In this document: positions 1-6,088 of the stretch, piece by piece
How the letters are laid out: the number at the start of each line of letters is the position of its first letter
Numbering within the stretch: position 1 is the first letter of the stretch
DNA from: Marinobacter sp.
Lineage (GTDB): Bacteria; Pseudomonadota; Gammaproteobacteria; Pseudomonadales; Oleiphilaceae
NCBI GenBank assembly: GCA_017643965.1
Contig: JAEPMM010000136.1
Span: 1 to 8,150 of the forward strand
Reading direction: 5' to 3'
DNA length: 8,150 nt
Program-made: the position numbers and the translations under genes
Notes under the pieces: generated by a model
What the model saw: the letters and a program-made list of their open reading frames with translations, nothing else
Database searches by the model: none
What the model was told of the DNA's origin: nothing

Positions 1-1124
1 AGGTAGTCGAGTGTTTTCCTCGGTCGTTCATTCAGCTTCCTTGCAAATTCATTTAACTGCTTCTGGGAATAGCCCGATAAATCGGTCTTCTTCGGGAAGT
101 ACTGGCGCAACAGACGATTGGTGTTCTCGTTGCTGCCTCTTTGCCAGGGGCTCTGCGGGTCACAGAAATAAACCTGCATGTCGGTCGCAAGCGTAAATTT
201 CCTGTGGTTACCCAGCTCACCTCCTCGATCCCAGGTCAGGGTTCTCTTCAACTCCTCGGGGAGTTGGCCGACTTCCCGACAAAGCGCCGAAACAACGCTT
301 TCCGTATCTTTGCCGCCGACATGAACGAGCATCGTAAATCTAGACTGTCGCTCTACAAGCGTCGCAATATGTGAGTTCTTGGATCCGGATATCAGGTCTC
401 CCTCCCAATGGCCAGGAACAGCCCTGTCTTCAACCTCTTTTGGCCGAGCACGGATAGAAACTAAATCTGTGATGCTGGTGCGGGATTCTGCCTCTTCAGA
501 GCTTCTGTGCCGTGATCGACGCATACCGCGTCTTGATCGGAGGTGTTTGACAAGTTCCTTCTTCAGAACACCTCGGGCTTGAATAAAGAGACTTCGGTAA
601 ATCGTTTCATGGGACACATGCATCGACTTGTCGTCCGGGAACTGGCGTTTTAGCCAGCCTGCTACTTGCTCTGGAGACCAGTCAAGGCTCAGCTTTTCGG
701 CAACGGCTGCACGGAGGGGCTCATTCAATGCGAGAAGGCATTTTTTCGGACGTCTTGATTGGGTCCAGGCACGCCGATCTGCCACGTTCGCCCTGTACCG
801 ACTTCTTCCTCCGTTACGACTGACCTCTCGACTGATGGTTGAGGCAGACCGTCCCATCGAGTCGGCAATCTGAGTCAATGTCAGTCCCGCTGAGATGCCT
901 CTTGAAATCTCTTCGCGCTCAGAGCTACTAAGCACCCTCGCCGACCTGGAACGTCTCAGAGGGGCAATGCCGCCATGTATGGCGAGCATTCCAGTAATCG
1001 ATCCAGCATGCTTCCCAAGGGCTCTGCCAATTTCGCTAAGCGACTGCCCTTTCTTCCATCGAGCCCATAGCTCCTGCTTCTGCTGGTAGGTCAGCCCTCT
1101 GGTCTTTAATACTTGCTGCGGCAT
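1..1124 (-). CDS. IS30-family transposase (C-terminus runs off the left edge)
   Basis: Reading the minus strand from the ATG at 1124 gives 374 codons without a stop, cut only by the window edge. Two helix-turn-helix segments are visible, about residues 26-45 (SLSEIGRALGKHAGSITGML) and 82-100 (TLTQIADSMGRSASTISRE). The second is the N-terminal DNA-binding motif typical of IS30 transposases. The catalytic DDE triad is present: D243 in GHWEGDLI, D299 in TWDRGGEL and E333 in PWQRGSNENTN, with 33 residues between the last two as in IS30. Family members are usually about 320-385 residues, so only a short tail should be missing. The enzyme would cut and join the ends of its own element. No frameshift or stop was found, so the copy looks intact as far as it is visible. 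No strong ribosome-binding site is seen; a CATAAT -10-like hexamer lies at 1154-1159 on the minus strand. Family assignment is near certain. Confidence 0.95.
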   Translation of the reverse strand, partial: MPQQVLKTRGLTYQQKQELWARWKKGQSLSEIGRALGKHAGSITGMLAIHGGIAPLRRSRSARVLSSSEREEISRGISAGLTLTQIADSMGRSASTISREVSRNGGRSRYRANVADRRAWTQSRRPKKCLLALNEPLRAAVAEKLSLDWSPEQVAGWLKRQFPDDKSMHVSHETIYRSLFIQARGVLKKELVKHLRSRRGMRRSRHRSSEEAESRTSITDLVSIRARPKEVEDRAVPGHWEGDLISGSKNSHIATLVERQSRFTMLVHVGGKDTESVVSALCREVGQLPEELKRTLTWDRGGELGNHRKFTLATDMQVYFCDPQSPWQRGSNENTNRLLRQYFPKKTDLSGYSQKQLNEFARKLNERPRKTLDY

Positions 1125-1157
1125 TCTGAAAGCCCCGATAGTTACCAGTGTGCATTA

Positions 1158-1184
1158 TGTTGCACTGACCGGTTGAATCTACCA
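1158..1184. repeat. Probable terminal inverted repeat of the IS30-family element
   Basis: The stretch beginning tgttgcactgaccggttgaa lies between the transposase start and the resumption of IS3 coding sequence. Its position, and its general likeness to ends of IS30-family elements (a TTGCACT core followed by GGTTGAAT), suggest it is the transposase-binding terminal repeat. The partner repeat is outside the window, so this rests on position and recall rather than on a visible pair. Confidence 0.5.
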
Positions 1185-1186
1185 CC

Positions 1187-1225
1187 GCTCTCTTGATGTC
1201 GGACTCCCTGAGCAATTCTCGATAA
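1187..1225 (+). pseudogene. 3' remnant of IS3-family OrfA
   Basis: Frame 2 reads ALLMSDSLSNSR followed by TAA at 1223-1225. This is a typical C-terminal tail of an IS3-family OrfA (a helix-turn-helix protein whose end resembles ...ILKKATALLMSDSL...). Everything upstream has been displaced by the IS30 insertion, so only 12 codons remain. The codon before (acc, Thr) would also fit the family pattern, but it could instead be the IS30 end or a target duplication. Confidence 0.7.
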
Positions 1226-1251
1226 TCGAGCGACTTGAAGAGAGCCATGCG

Positions 1252-2082
1252 GTGCAGCGCCTGTGTCAGGTGTTTGGGGTGCATCGCAGTAGCTATCGGG
1301 CATGGCGTGACCGGGATAGAACGCCCTGTGAGGCTGAGCAAGCGCTCCAGGAGCAGGTTATGGAGGCACACGAGACCAGCAATGGTTCAGCCGGGGCGCG
1401 AACGATTGCCAGCATGGTGACACAGGCCGGAATACCGCTGAGCCGGTACCGTGCCAGCCGACGGATGAAGCAGCTGGGACTGGTCAGTACGCAGCCGCCA
1501 AGCCACGTTTACAAGAAGGCCGATCAGCCGCACCTGGATATTCCAAACCTTCTTGACCGGGAGTTCGACGTAGAGGAGCCCAATCAAGTATGGACCGGAG
1601 ACATCACCTATCTTTGGACCGGTGCGCGCTGGGCTTATCTGGCTGTTGTGATCGATTTGTTCTCCCGTAAACCGGTGGGTTGGGCCATATCCCTGTCGCC
1701 GAATACAGACCTGGTGAAGAAGGCTCTGACGATTGCGTATGAATCCCGTGGGAAGCCATCAGGAGTCATGTTCCATTCGGATCAGGGGGGCCAATATACC
1801 AGCCTGAGGTTCCGGCAGTTGTTATGGAGCTACCAGATGAAACAGAGCCTCAGCCGACGGGGGAATTGCTGGGATAATGCCCCGACAGAGCGCTTCTTCC
1901 GGAGTCTGAAAACAGAATGGGTGCCGGAAATCGGGTATCCATGCTTTGCCGCGGCGAAGCAATCGGTCACGGACTACATAATCGGCTATTACAGTGCGCT
2001 GCGACCGCACAAATACAACGGCGGATTGCCGCCGAACGTGGCCGAACAGGCCTACTGGAAAACTCAAAAGATGGTGGCCTAA
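1252..2082 (+). CDS. IS3-family transposase OrfB (DDE integrase core)
   Basis: OrfB supplies the catalytic part of the IS3 transposase. The integrase core carries D117 (WTGDITY), D177 (HSDQGGQY) and E213 (APTERFFRSLKTEW). The D-E spacing of 35 residues and the SRRGNCWDNA segment before the glutamate are hallmarks of the family. An N-terminal HTH_21-like region (CQVFGVHRSSYRAW, AGARTIASMV) precedes it. The GTG at 1252 is only a formal start: the open frame continues upstream past 1207 (LPEQFSIIERLEESHAVQRL), as expected when the product is normally made as an OrfAB fusion after -1 frameshifting. With OrfA interrupted, the fusion cannot be made from this copy, so the element is probably not autonomous although OrfB itself has no visible defect. 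The stop TAA is at 2080-2082, 17 bases before the element end. Confidence 0.95.
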   Translation: MQRLCQVFGVHRSSYRAWRDRDRTPCEAEQALQEQVMEAHETSNGSAGARTIASMVTQAGIPLSRYRASRRMKQLGLVSTQPPSHVYKKADQPHLDIPNLLDREFDVEEPNQVWTGDITYLWTGARWAYLAVVIDLFSRKPVGWAISLSPNTDLVKKALTIAYESRGKPSGVMFHSDQGGQYTSLRFRQLLWSYQMKQSLSRRGNCWDNAPTERFFRSLKTEWVPEIGYPCFAAAKQSVTDYIIGYYSALRPHKYNGGLPPNVAEQAYWKTQKMVA

Positions 2083-2099
2083 AACACTTGACCACTACA
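2077..2099. repeat. Right terminal inverted repeat of the IS3-family element
   Basis: Read inward from the junction, the sequence starts TGTAGTGGTCAAGTGTTTTA, beginning with the TG dinucleotide expected of an IS3 end. It overlaps the OrfB stop codon. The kinase frame resumes at the next base. The matching left repeat is outside the window, so the inner limit is approximate. Confidence 0.65.
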
Positions 2100-2101
2100 A
2101 A

Positions 2102-3424
2102 GGCACCTTGCTTTTATTGCTACTGCCAGCGGGCATTGCGCTAATGGGGCTTGCATGGCTGGTTCACGGCCTCTTACTGGACCGGATGTCCCGGGAATTC
2201 GTCGAGACACGTCTCAAGGATGAGGTCGCCTTTCTGGAGCATCAGATTCGTGATTCTGGCGGTCAATTGGACAGTCTCCAGACTGGTGACTATTTTCAGG
2301 AAGTCTTTCACCACGCCTTCGCCATACATTCTCCGTCCAGAACGATCATTTCCCCGGATTCCTGGGCACCGGTGTTAACGTCGTTAATAGAATCAGCAAA
2401 GGATGGGACCGTTCGTGTTCGGGATGCGGACACCGTCGAAGGCCCAAAGAGCATTCTTGCGTACCGAAAGTCGTTCCGGATCGGCGATACGCCGATTGTA
2501 GTGATCGTGTCCGAGGATCTTGGCGCACTGAAACGCAGCCAGGCAGAGTTGCACGGGTGGACGGCCATCGTCTCTATTCTGCTGATTCTGCTGTTGGTCG
2601 TTGTGATCTGGTTCGGTATCAATCTGTCCATGCGCCCTGTCGTCGAACTGAAGGCCACGCTGAAGCGACTTCAGGATGGCAAGGTCTCGCGGATTCATGT
2701 CCAAGCACCTGAGGAATTTCGACCGCTGGTCCAGCAGCTCAACCAATTGCTCGACTCGCTGGATCAACGCCTGGAACGATCAAGGGATGCGCTGGCGAAT
2801 CTGTCTCACAGCGTCAAAACCCCCATTGCGGCCGTCCGGCAGATTCTTGAGGACACCAGTCGTCCGCTCTCCAACGATCTCCGCCTTCAGATGACCGCGA
2901 GACTCAATGACATCGACAAACAGCTTGAAGCCGAGATGCGCCGAAGTCGCTTTGCAGGGCCACAGGTTGGGAAAAGCGCTTACCCTCTGAAACAGGCACG
3001 GGATCTAGTCTGGATGCTGGGGCGACTATACCCGGAAAAGTCCTTTGAACTGTCGAGCTCCCTGCCGGAGGACGCCCGCTGGCCGATCGAGGAGCACGAC
3101 CTGAATGAAATCATGGGCAACCTTCTGGACAATGCAGGCAAATGGTCGGAACGATGCGTGGAGCTGTCACTCGTTCAACACTCCGGAAACCGGCAGATCG
3201 GCGTAACAGACGATGGGCTCGGCGTCGCGGACGCTGAAATCGGCAATCTGGGTCGACGGGGGTTGCGGCTGGACGAGCAGACCCCAGGCCATGGCCTTGG
3301 GCTGGCGATTGTTCGAGAAATTGTCGAACGCTACAGTGGAACCCTCAACTTCTCACCTGCTCCGAAAAGTGGGTTGTCCGTGATAGTTGACCTTCCCAGG
3401 GCGGTCCCGGTGATCAATCGTTGA
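2102..3424 (+). CDS. PhoQ-like sensor histidine kinase, 5' end replaced by an IS3 insertion
   Basis: This is an inner-membrane sensor kinase. Counting from the first intact codon at 2102, a membrane helix spans residues 3-26 (TLLLLLLPAGIALMGLAWL) and a periplasmic domain runs to about 150. A second helix covers 152-176 and a HAMP-like linker 177-228. The H-box LSHSVKTPIAAV has the phospho-accepting H236, and this H-S-x-K-T-P form resembles PhoQ. The N-box is GNLLDNAGKWS (340-349), followed by the G1 box TDDGLGV and the G2 box GHGLGLAIV. The native start is gone: IS3 sequence ends at 2099 and the frame runs unbroken into it, so the formal ORF begins at ATG 1994 inside OrfB in another frame. 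Restart at TTG 2108, TTG 2117 or ATG 2144 is possible but would shorten the first helix. The original loss is probably only 5-15 residues. Sample rows are about 57-63% G+C, much richer than the downstream regulator. Family is certain; whether it is expressed is not. Confidence 0.88.
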   Translation, partial: GTLLLLLLPAGIALMGLAWLVHGLLLDRMSREFVETRLKDEVAFLEHQIRDSGGQLDSLQTGDYFQEVFHHAFAIHSPSRTIISPDSWAPVLTSLIESAKDGTVRVRDADTVEGPKSILAYRKSFRIGDTPIVVIVSEDLGALKRSQAELHGWTAIVSILLILLLVVVIWFGINLSMRPVVELKATLKRLQDGKVSRIHVQAPEEFRPLVQQLNQLLDSLDQRLERSRDALANLSHSVKTPIAAVRQILEDTSRPLSNDLRLQMTARLNDIDKQLEAEMRRSRFAGPQVGKSAYPLKQARDLVWMLGRLYPEKSFELSSSLPEDARWPIEEHDLNEIMGNLLDNAGKWSERCVELSLVQHSGNRQIGVTDDGLGVADAEIGNLGRRGLRLDEQTPGHGLGLAIVREIVERYSGTLNFSPAPKSGLSVIVDLPRAVPVINR

Positions 3425-3633
3425 CCCGGCCACCTGGTATGTGGTTAAGCGATCACATGTGGATAGTGTTTGTATAGAAAACTTTCCTCACCGTAATGCC
3501 TTTTTCAAGCTAGATTCAGCTTCGTCTGTTGTTATAGCGGGTCGCTTGAAGTCCGGTCTCTTAGCTAATTTTGATTTGCTCTCGAGAAGGGCGACAGCCA
3601 CAATTTTCCAACATCCAGAGACGGCGCTTATAG

Positions 3634-4320
3634 ATGAAGGTTCTAATTGTCGAAGACAACGCGGTACTCGCAGAAAAAATCTCCGTTTGGCTTGCGAAGG
3701 AAAACTTTACTGTAGATGTTGCCCAAAACGGAAAAGAGGCAAATTTCTTCGTAGAGACAAGCAGTTATCAGGCGATCATTCTGGATATAGGACTGCCCGA
3801 CGAGAACGGGCTTTCTTTGATGCAAAAATGGAGAAGCAGTGGCAGAGATGAAGCTATTCTTATTTTAACTGCCCGCTCCAACTGGACAGAGAGAGTTGAG
3901 GGCTTGAATGCCGGGGCAGACGATTATCTTCCAAAACCCTTCGAATTCGATGAACTAAAAGCTCGACTTAGCGCCATAATACGAAGAAAAGACGGGCGAG
4001 CAACTGATAAGATCATCGTGGATGGTTTTCTACTTAATGCAACCTATAGAACCCTAACAACTCCCGATCATAAAGAGTTCAGACTAACCGCAACGGAGTA
4101 CCGCCTTTTACAATGCTTTCTTCGCTCTCCTGACAGAGTTTTCTCACAGGACGAACTTGTTGAAGCACTCTATAATATCGAAAGGTGCCCAACCAGAAAT
4201 GTCGTTCAAGTCTACATAGCCAGGCTCAGAAAGATACTCGGAAAAAAACGAATAAAAACATTGAGAGGACAAGGATATTACTTTGCAAGAGATTCTCTTC
4301 AAAAAAGGGTTGAAGCTTAA
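3634..4320 (+). CDS. PhoP-like OmpR/PhoB-family response regulator
   Basis: A cytoplasmic DNA-binding regulator of 228 residues, full length for the family. The receiver domain (1-116) starts MKVLIVEDNA with the acidic pair E7/D8. The phospho-acceptor is D51 in ILDIGLPDENGL, the switch threonine is T79 (ILTARSNW), and the conserved lysine is K101 (DDYLPKPF). The C-terminal winged helix (about 130-222) has the FRLTATEYRLLQCFL segment, the recognition region RNVVQVYIARLRKIL, and the wing TLRGQGYYF. Overall it resembles PhoP. It follows the damaged kinase by 209 bases on the same strand, the reverse of the usual regulator-then-kinase order, and with a much lower G+C (sample rows 38-47%), so the two may not be an original pair. 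The upstream gap shows no convincing promoter, and only a weak purine stretch (agaga) lies before the ATG. A hairpin terminator follows. Confidence 0.94.
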   Translation: MKVLIVEDNAVLAEKISVWLAKENFTVDVAQNGKEANFFVETSSYQAIILDIGLPDENGLSLMQKWRSSGRDEAILILTARSNWTERVEGLNAGADDYLPKPFEFDELKARLSAIIRRKDGRATDKIIVDGFLLNATYRTLTTPDHKEFRLTATEYRLLQCFLRSPDRVFSQDELVEALYNIERCPTRNVVQVYIARLRKILGKKRIKTLRGQGYYFARDSLQKRVEA

Positions 4321-4378
4321 ATGATTTTACTGTGATTTAACCATTTTCCTCAAGGACCAGGGCTCGCCAGATAAATGC

Positions 4379-4404
4379 GCTGGCCCACAAACCGGGCCAG
4401 CTTT
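4379..4404. terminator. Hairpin terminator between convergent genes
   Basis: A perfect 8-bp stem (gctggccc / gggccagc) with a 7-base loop (acaaacc) is followed by ttt on the plus strand. On the minus strand the stem is followed by gcatttatc. It lies 59 bases after the response-regulator stop and 40 bases past the stop of the convergent porin-like gene, so it probably serves both. The T-tract on the plus strand is short. Confidence 0.75.
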
Positions 4405-4443
4405 CTCAACGATTAACCATTTCGGTGAAAAATACCAAATAGA

Positions 4444-5172
4444 TTAAAAAGACTTAGTCCAGCCCAGCCAAAACTTCGGGTCGTCCGAACTGACCGAACC
4501 AAGTGCGTTACTTGAATCGATATCAGCGTACTCCAGATTAACACTAAAAGCTCCAAAGCTTCCCGCATCTTTGGTGACGTTAACAGCTGCATGTCCGTAG
4601 CTCGCCTCGCCAATAGACGCCTTGCCATCATCAGTGAAATCATAATAGCCAATCAAAACACCTGTGCTGAAATCGTCTTCCAGTGGCACATCAACTGATG
4701 CGTAATAATAGATATCGCCTGGAACGAACAGCCCTTCGCCGCTTACGTCGCTGTTTGCTGTGTAAGCAACACCTATAGATACAATGCTGTAACTCAACTC
4801 TCCGTATATTTCGCCAAAATCAATAGATTCAGGAGCATCAGGGTAAGAGTAATAAATGTAGCCAACATCGTAACCGATATCCTCAATTACACCGGAGAAG
4901 CCAGCATAAAGATCAAGCTCGTAGCTCGTCCCATCGCCGAAATCCACATTGGAGCCCCAGCCGCCAACATAAAGCCCCGACGCATGTTCGTAGTCAAGCC
5001 CGCCTTGCGTCGCCGTTGAGCCATCTGTTTGTGTCACACCGCGAAATAAGTAGTTGCTTGTTATGCCCAAATTAGCACTAACACCTGCGCTGGCAATTAA
5101 CGGGACCGCTTGGAGAGTTACGAGCAAACCAACACTTAGCAAACAATCTTTAGTCGAGATACGTCTTTTCAT
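4444..5172 (-). CDS. TorF-family putative outer-membrane porin (Gcw_chp family)
   Basis: A 242-residue exported protein. The signal peptide is residues 1-29 (basic MKRR, hydrophobic core, likely cleavage at IASA|GV). The mature part has the pattern of a small beta-barrel: alternating polar and hydrophobic residues, many Tyr, Gly and Asp, strands such as GLYVGGWGSNVDFG and IGYDVGYIYYSYP, and a C-terminal aromatic (WTKSF) of the type recognised by the BAM machinery. The opening NLGITSNYLFRGVTQTDG is the hallmark of the Gcw_chp/TIGR02001 family now called TorF-type putative porins. The name is historical and the transport substrate is unknown. The start is supported by AGAAGG seven bases upstream. 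The gene stands alone, convergent with the response regulator, and has a long structured upstream region. It could be a target of the neighbouring two-component proteins, but nothing in the sequence proves this. Confidence 0.88.
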   Translation of the reverse strand: MKRRISTKDCLLSVGLLVTLQAVPLIASAGVSANLGITSNYLFRGVTQTDGSTATQGGLDYEHASGLYVGGWGSNVDFGDGTSYELDLYAGFSGVIEDIGYDVGYIYYSYPDAPESIDFGEIYGELSYSIVSIGVAYTANSDVSGEGLFVPGDIYYYASVDVPLEDDFSTGVLIGYYDFTDDGKASIGEASYGHAAVNVTKDAGSFGAFSVNLEYADIDSSNALGSVSSDDPKFWLGWTKSF

Positions 5173-5180
5173 CGTTTTTA

Positions 5181-5186
5181 CCTTCT
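5181..5186 (-). promoter_or_regulatory. Ribosome-binding site of the TorF-family gene
   Basis: On the minus strand AGAAGG lies 8 bases before the ATG at 5172. It is close to the Shine-Dalgarno consensus and supports the chosen start. Further upstream a TTGACA (5289-5284, minus strand) is a perfect -35 hexamer, but the best -10 at proper spacing (TAAGTT, 16 bases away) is poor, so no promoter is called. Confidence 0.7.
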
Positions 5187-5206
5187 ATTTGGGCAGCTTA
5201 GTTATT

Positions 5207-5225
5207 TGCGCATTGAATAACGCAC
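5207..5225. repeat. Small imperfect palindrome, copy B of a related pair
   Basis: The sequence tgcgcattgaataacgcac has arms TGCG / CGCA around an AT-rich centre. It shares the pattern tgcgc..at..aataa..cgcac with the copy at 5379-5401. It lies 35 bases upstream of the porin start codon, where a repressor or activator could act, or within the leader. Confidence 0.45.
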
Positions 5226-5332
5226 CTATAATGCATACACGTTTTGTGCCACCTTTTAAAAAACTTATTCTATGAGCAATTATTGTCAAATCAGGGCCGC
5301 AGTTCATAAAAATGATTAAATATTTAACAATT

Positions 5333-5368
5333 CAATGCAATAAGCACTCTGCTTCAAGTGTTGCATTG
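5333..5368. repeat. Bulged 12-bp inverted repeat upstream of the porin gene
   Basis: The arms CAATGCAA (5333-5340) and TTGCATTG (5361-5368) pair perfectly. A further four pairs (CACT / AGTG) form inside after a 4-base bulge (taag), leaving an 8-base loop (ctgcttca). The result is a 12-bp stem. No T-run follows on either strand, so it is not an intrinsic terminator. It could be a regulator-binding palindrome or a structural element of an untranslated RNA. Confidence 0.6.
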
Positions 5369-5378
5369 CTCGTCGATA

Positions 5379-5401
5379 GTGCGCTCATCAATAATGCGCA
5401 C
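5379..5401. repeat. Small palindrome, copy A of a related pair
   Basis: Perfect 6-bp arms GTGCGC / GCGCAC are separated by 11 AT-rich bases (tcatcaataat). The flanks and the AATAA core match the shorter palindrome at 5207-5225, about 170 bases away. Confidence 0.5.
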
Positions 5402-5651
5402 CAAATAGGAACAAGAATTGAAAAAACGATGACTAAAATAGAACTATTTTTAACTTGGTAATTCTAGATTAGATATGGTTTTATGAAAAATCGAGGGAGG
5501 TCTGAATTAGCCATGAATACTGCAAAATATCTTAGTTAAGAATGCAGCTTTCCAACATTTTGCGCTCTGTCTTCCTTACGAGATTCATCAATACTAAAGC
5601 GCGACTTTCGCAATTTTGGGAAAATTAACAAAAATCTACCATTAAATTAAT

Positions 5652-5685
5652 CTTGGAGCCACGTAATTGCCCGTCTGGCTCCAAG
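5652..5685 (-). terminator. Rho-independent terminator of the small secreted-protein gene
   Basis: Perfect 10-bp arms cttggagcca / tggctccaag enclose a 14-base loop. On the minus strand the hairpin starts 16 bases after the stop codon of the small gene and is followed by the T-rich stretch attaattta. This position and polarity fit an intrinsic terminator for that gene. Confidence 0.8.
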
Positions 5686-5701
5686 TAAACAACGATAAAT
5701 G

Positions 5702-5932
5702 TTATTGCTTTTCCAAGAGATCCCCAATCAAATCTTTAATCAATCTATGTTCTTCCTTCAGTTTTTTGATGGTCTCGCTCTCTTCCACACGATACTGGGA
5801 GGAACGTTCATCTATGCTCTTATTAGGATAGCTTCTTGCCTCGTTGTATCTGTCCGCTTGCCCTCCTGCGTGGGCTATAGAAGCACCACTTGCCACGAAA
5901 GAAGCTACTATAATCATGGATACTTTCTTCAT
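5702..5932 (-). CDS. Small secreted protein of unknown function (76 residues)
   Basis: I do not recognise a named family with confidence. Residues 1-22 form a clear signal peptide (MKKVSMIIVASFVASG..., cleavage after AHA), leaving a periplasmic or secreted chain of 54 residues. The mature start GGQADRYNEARSY is polar. The C-terminal half (residues 50-76, EESETIKKLKEEHRLIKDLI) is strongly charged and predicted helical, with heptad-like Ile/Leu spacing. There is no cysteine and no obvious His-rich metal site. It is a real gene by three independent signs: a CGGAG ribosome-binding site seven bases before the ATG, a signal peptide, and an intrinsic terminator right after the stop. It is monocistronic and divergent from the second kinase. 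Small exported proteins of this shape (the PtrA type in pseudomonads) often sit beside metal-responsive two-component systems; that likeness is only from memory. Confidence 0.8.
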   Translation of the reverse strand: MKKVSMIIVASFVASGASIAHAGGQADRYNEARSYPNKSIDERSSQYRVEESETIKKLKEEHRLIKDLIGDLLEKQ

Positions 5933-5939
5933 AAAACGG

Positions 5940-5944
5940 CTCCG
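5940..5944 (-). promoter_or_regulatory. Ribosome-binding site of the small secreted-protein gene
   Basis: CGGAG on the minus strand lies seven bases upstream of the ATG at 5932. It fixes the start codon and strengthens the case that the small gene is expressed. Confidence 0.65.
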
Positions 5945-5985
5945 ACATTTTTTTCAATTAGACCAGCAACATTCAATGGCCTTGG

Positions 5986-6016
5986 GTGTTTAGTAGAACA
6001 TCGAAACTTTAAACAC
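5986..6016. promoter_or_regulatory. Spaced inverted repeat GTGTTTA-N17-TAAACAC, candidate operator
   Basis: Perfect 7-bp inverted arms are separated by 17 bases; if extended to 12 bp, 9 positions still match. It lies 54 bases upstream of the small secreted-protein start, between it and the divergent kinase. The half-site contains GTTTA, the core of PhoP boxes, but PhoP boxes are direct repeats with short spacing, so the resemblance may be chance. A role as a regulator site for either gene is inference. Confidence 0.4.
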
Positions 6017-6088
6017 ACTTGAAAATATATGCTGATGAAACGTTTTTTTCAGCGGCTACCACAAGCTCAAAAGCCATTTAGGTCGGCT

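Larger units (their letters stand above)
1..1184 (-). mobile_element. IS30-family insertion sequence, partial
   Basis: The element holds the leftward IS30 transposase and about 60 bases of non-coding DNA upstream of it, ending near 1184. The end was placed where recognisable IS3-family OrfA coding sequence resumes (gct ctc ttg atg, from 1187), allowing a few bases for target duplication. The other end lies left of the window, so its terminal repeat and the duplicated target cannot be compared. Because IS3-family sequence is interrupted at this point, the IS30 copy most likely inserted into a pre-existing IS3 element. The exact boundary is uncertain by a few bases. Confidence 0.8.
1185..2099 (+). 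mobile_element. IS3-family insertion sequence, right-hand part
   Basis: This segment holds the last codons of OrfA, all of OrfB and a right end finishing in CA at 2098-2099, the usual IS3-family terminus (5'-TG...CA-3'). The left part, with most of OrfA, the frameshift signal and the left terminal repeat, is missing here and should lie beyond the IS30 copy outside the window. The right end directly abuts the kinase reading frame, which places the insertion inside that gene. OrfA ends in a different frame from OrfB, as expected for an element that makes a fused OrfAB by programmed -1 frameshifting. The slippery site itself is not visible, because the IS30 junction lies just downstream of where it normally sits. 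Confidence 0.85.
5173..5701. other. AT-rich 529-base intergenic region with several inverted repeats
   Basis: No credible protein gene is present. The longest minus-strand frame here (about 40 codons, ATG near 5307, stop just before the porin ribosome-binding site) has no recognisable features. The region holds a TTGACA -35-like hexamer on the minus strand, a bulged hairpin (5333-5368), a pair of related small palindromes (5207-5225 and 5379-5401), a short palindrome aattttgggaaaatt (5612-5626), and the terminator of the small gene on the right. Part of it is presumably the promoter and leader of the porin gene; an unannotated small RNA is possible. Confidence 0.6.

Noticed and set aside
1036..1371. 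111-codon minus-strand frame across the IS30/IS3 junction
   Set aside because: It overlaps the N-terminal part of the IS30 transposase in another frame and the antisense of IS3 OrfB. It shows no domain or ribosome-binding site.
2393..2767. 124-codon frame antisense to the first kinase
   Set aside because: It is a shadow of the G+C-rich kinase gene, with no start signal or family likeness.
3441..3851. 136-codon plus-strand frame before and over the response regulator
   Set aside because: It overlaps the well-supported regulator in a different frame, and its product is basic and lacks any recognisable motif.
4334..4422. Short direct repeat TAACCATTT on both sides of the terminator hairpin
   Set aside because: It is nine bases in AT-rich DNA between two gene ends, with no sign of a mobile element or regulatory role.
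5227..5232. Perfect TATAAT on the plus strand in the porin upstream region
   Set aside because: There is no acceptable -35 at 16-18 bases and no plus-strand gene downstream. It is likely chance in AT-rich DNA.
5240..5260. TGGCAC on the minus strand as a sigma-54 -24 element
   Set aside because: At the required spacing the -12 position reads GTGT rather than TTGC, so the pair does not form.
5512..5539. Tiny frame (ATG AAT ACT GCA AAA TAT ...) after a GGGAGG
   Set aside because: It has only eight codons, the purine stretch is 12 bases away, and no gene follows on that strand for a leader peptide to control.
6031..6053. Hairpin gctga / tcagc around a T-run
   Set aside because: The stem is only five pairs and the T-run lies in the loop, so it cannot act as an intrinsic terminator, and no gene ends next to it.
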